Assembly (NCBI GenBank): GCA_002299975.1
Contig: DBOT01000101.1
Span: 1,311 to 6,970 of the forward strand
Direction of reading: 5' to 3'
Length of the DNA: 5,660 bases
Source: Lactobacillaceae bacterium UBA639
GTDB lineage: Bacteria > Bacillota > Bacilli > Lactobacillales > Lactobacillaceae
Positions 5,143-5,660 of the stretch are shown in pieces (the first letter of the stretch is position 1; every line of letters starts with the position of its first letter). The notes beneath the pieces were generated by a model. That model saw only the letters and a program-made list of their open reading frames with translations, was not told the origin of the DNA and searched no databases. A program made the position numbers and the translations under genes.

Positions 5143-5660
5143 ATGGGCGCAGTAATTGCGTTAGCAAACCAAAAAGGTGGCGTTGGAAAGACCACGACCA
5201 GTGTAAATCTGGGCGCCTGCCTTGCTGACCTAGGGAAACGGGTATTGTTAATCGACCTTGACCCCCAGGGAAATGCCACCAGTGGCCTGGGGATCGAAAA
5301 GCGGCAGATTGAAAAGAGTGTCTATGATGTGTTGATCGATGAGGAAACGATGCTCAAGGACGTCATTAAGCCTTCTAGTCATCCGGGCCTTGATATTGCC
5401 CCGACGACAATCGCACTCTCGGGGGCAGAAGTCGAACTGACTAATTTAATGGCGCGGGAGACGCGGCTCAAGGACTCCTTTGGGACGATCAGGGATGATT
5501 ACGACTTTATCCTGATCGACTGTCCACCATCGCTGGGTCTACTGACGATCAATGCCTTCACGGCGGCTGACTCGGTACTCATTCCGGTCCAGAGTGAATA
5601 CTATGCGCTGGAGGGGTTGAGTCAGTTACAGAACACAATCAACCTGGTTAAACGACACTT
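5143..5660 (+). CDS. parA: Chromosome partitioning ATPase ParA/Soj, N-terminal part
   Basis: This is the first 172 codons of a ParA/Soj ATPase, open to the window end. ParA dimerises with ATP on DNA, and ParB stimulates its hydrolysis to move or organise the origin region; Soj also affects DnaA in B. subtilis. The deviant Walker A motif KGGVGKTT is at 11-18, with signature Lys11 and catalytic Lys16. The A' motif DLDPQGN is at 38-44 with Asp40. Walker B is FILIDCPPSLGLLT (122-135) with Asp126, followed by IPVQSEYYALEGL. The ATG is 12 nt after the noc stop, and the ribosome site AAGGAGG (5129-5135) overlaps that stop, so translation is probably coupled to noc. A parB/spo0J gene is expected just beyond the window. 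There is no frameshift or stop in the visible part. The chromosomal type is supported by the short N-terminus before Walker A. Confidence 0.95.
   Translation, partial: MGAVIALANQKGGVGKTTTSVNLGACLADLGKRVLLIDLDPQGNATSGLGIEKRQIEKSVYDVLIDEETMLKDVIKPSSHPGLDIAPTTIALSGAEVELTNLMARETRLKDSFGTIRDDYDFILIDCPPSLGLLTINAFTAADSVLIPVQSEYYALEGLSQLQNTINLVKRH

Noticed and set aside
1..5660. Mobile element, CRISPR array, tRNA or phage gene
   Set aside because: Nothing of the kind was seen: no transposase motif, regularly spaced repeat or tRNA-like fold. All long frames are accounted for by ordinary genes.

Overview
The window looks like an origin-proximal stretch of a lactic acid bacterium chromosome. The reasons are the strong AGGAGG-type ribosome sites, the CcpA cre-like sites, the Bacillota-type RsmG and Noc proteins, and the gene order rsmG-noc-parA. 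The moderate G+C by eye and the gene content suggest a Limosilactobacillus-like heterofermenter. The genus is an inference and the species cannot be read from here. Every gene is on the + strand.

Region 1 (1-1375) is a nucleoside salvage unit. It holds the C-terminal end of a NupC-type nucleoside transporter, an intrinsic terminator, a cre-like site and a full RihC-type ribonucleoside hydrolase, closed by a second terminator. The transporter would bring nucleosides in, and the hydrolase would split them into base and ribose.

Region 2 (1376-3304) is a two-gene operon of tandem paralogous 3-hydroxyacyl-CoA dehydrogenase family proteins, about two-thirds identical to each other by hand count. 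A near-ideal cre site lies over the likely promoter and a strong hairpin terminator follows. No other beta-oxidation gene is in view, so the substrate is open. The second copy has lost the usual Asp at the end of Rossmann strand 2, which suggests the two copies have diverged in function.

Region 3 (3305-5660) is the chromosome-maintenance operon: rsmG (16S rRNA m7G methyltransferase), noc (ParB-family nucleoid occlusion protein) and the start of parA/soj, cut by the window end. The intergenic DNA upstream carries a perfect palindrome identical to the Noc-binding-site consensus. About 70 bp further on, just before the rsmG ribosome site, is a second inverted repeat whose arms are the two halves of a parS site in everted order. 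The Noc protein carries the four residues associated with Noc-site rather than parS specificity, and an unusual Lys/Ala-rich linker. This control region is the most interesting part of the window.

No mobile element, CRISPR array, tRNA or rRNA was seen. No gene-free stretch exceeds 300 bases; the longest is 3249-3439, and its elements are listed.
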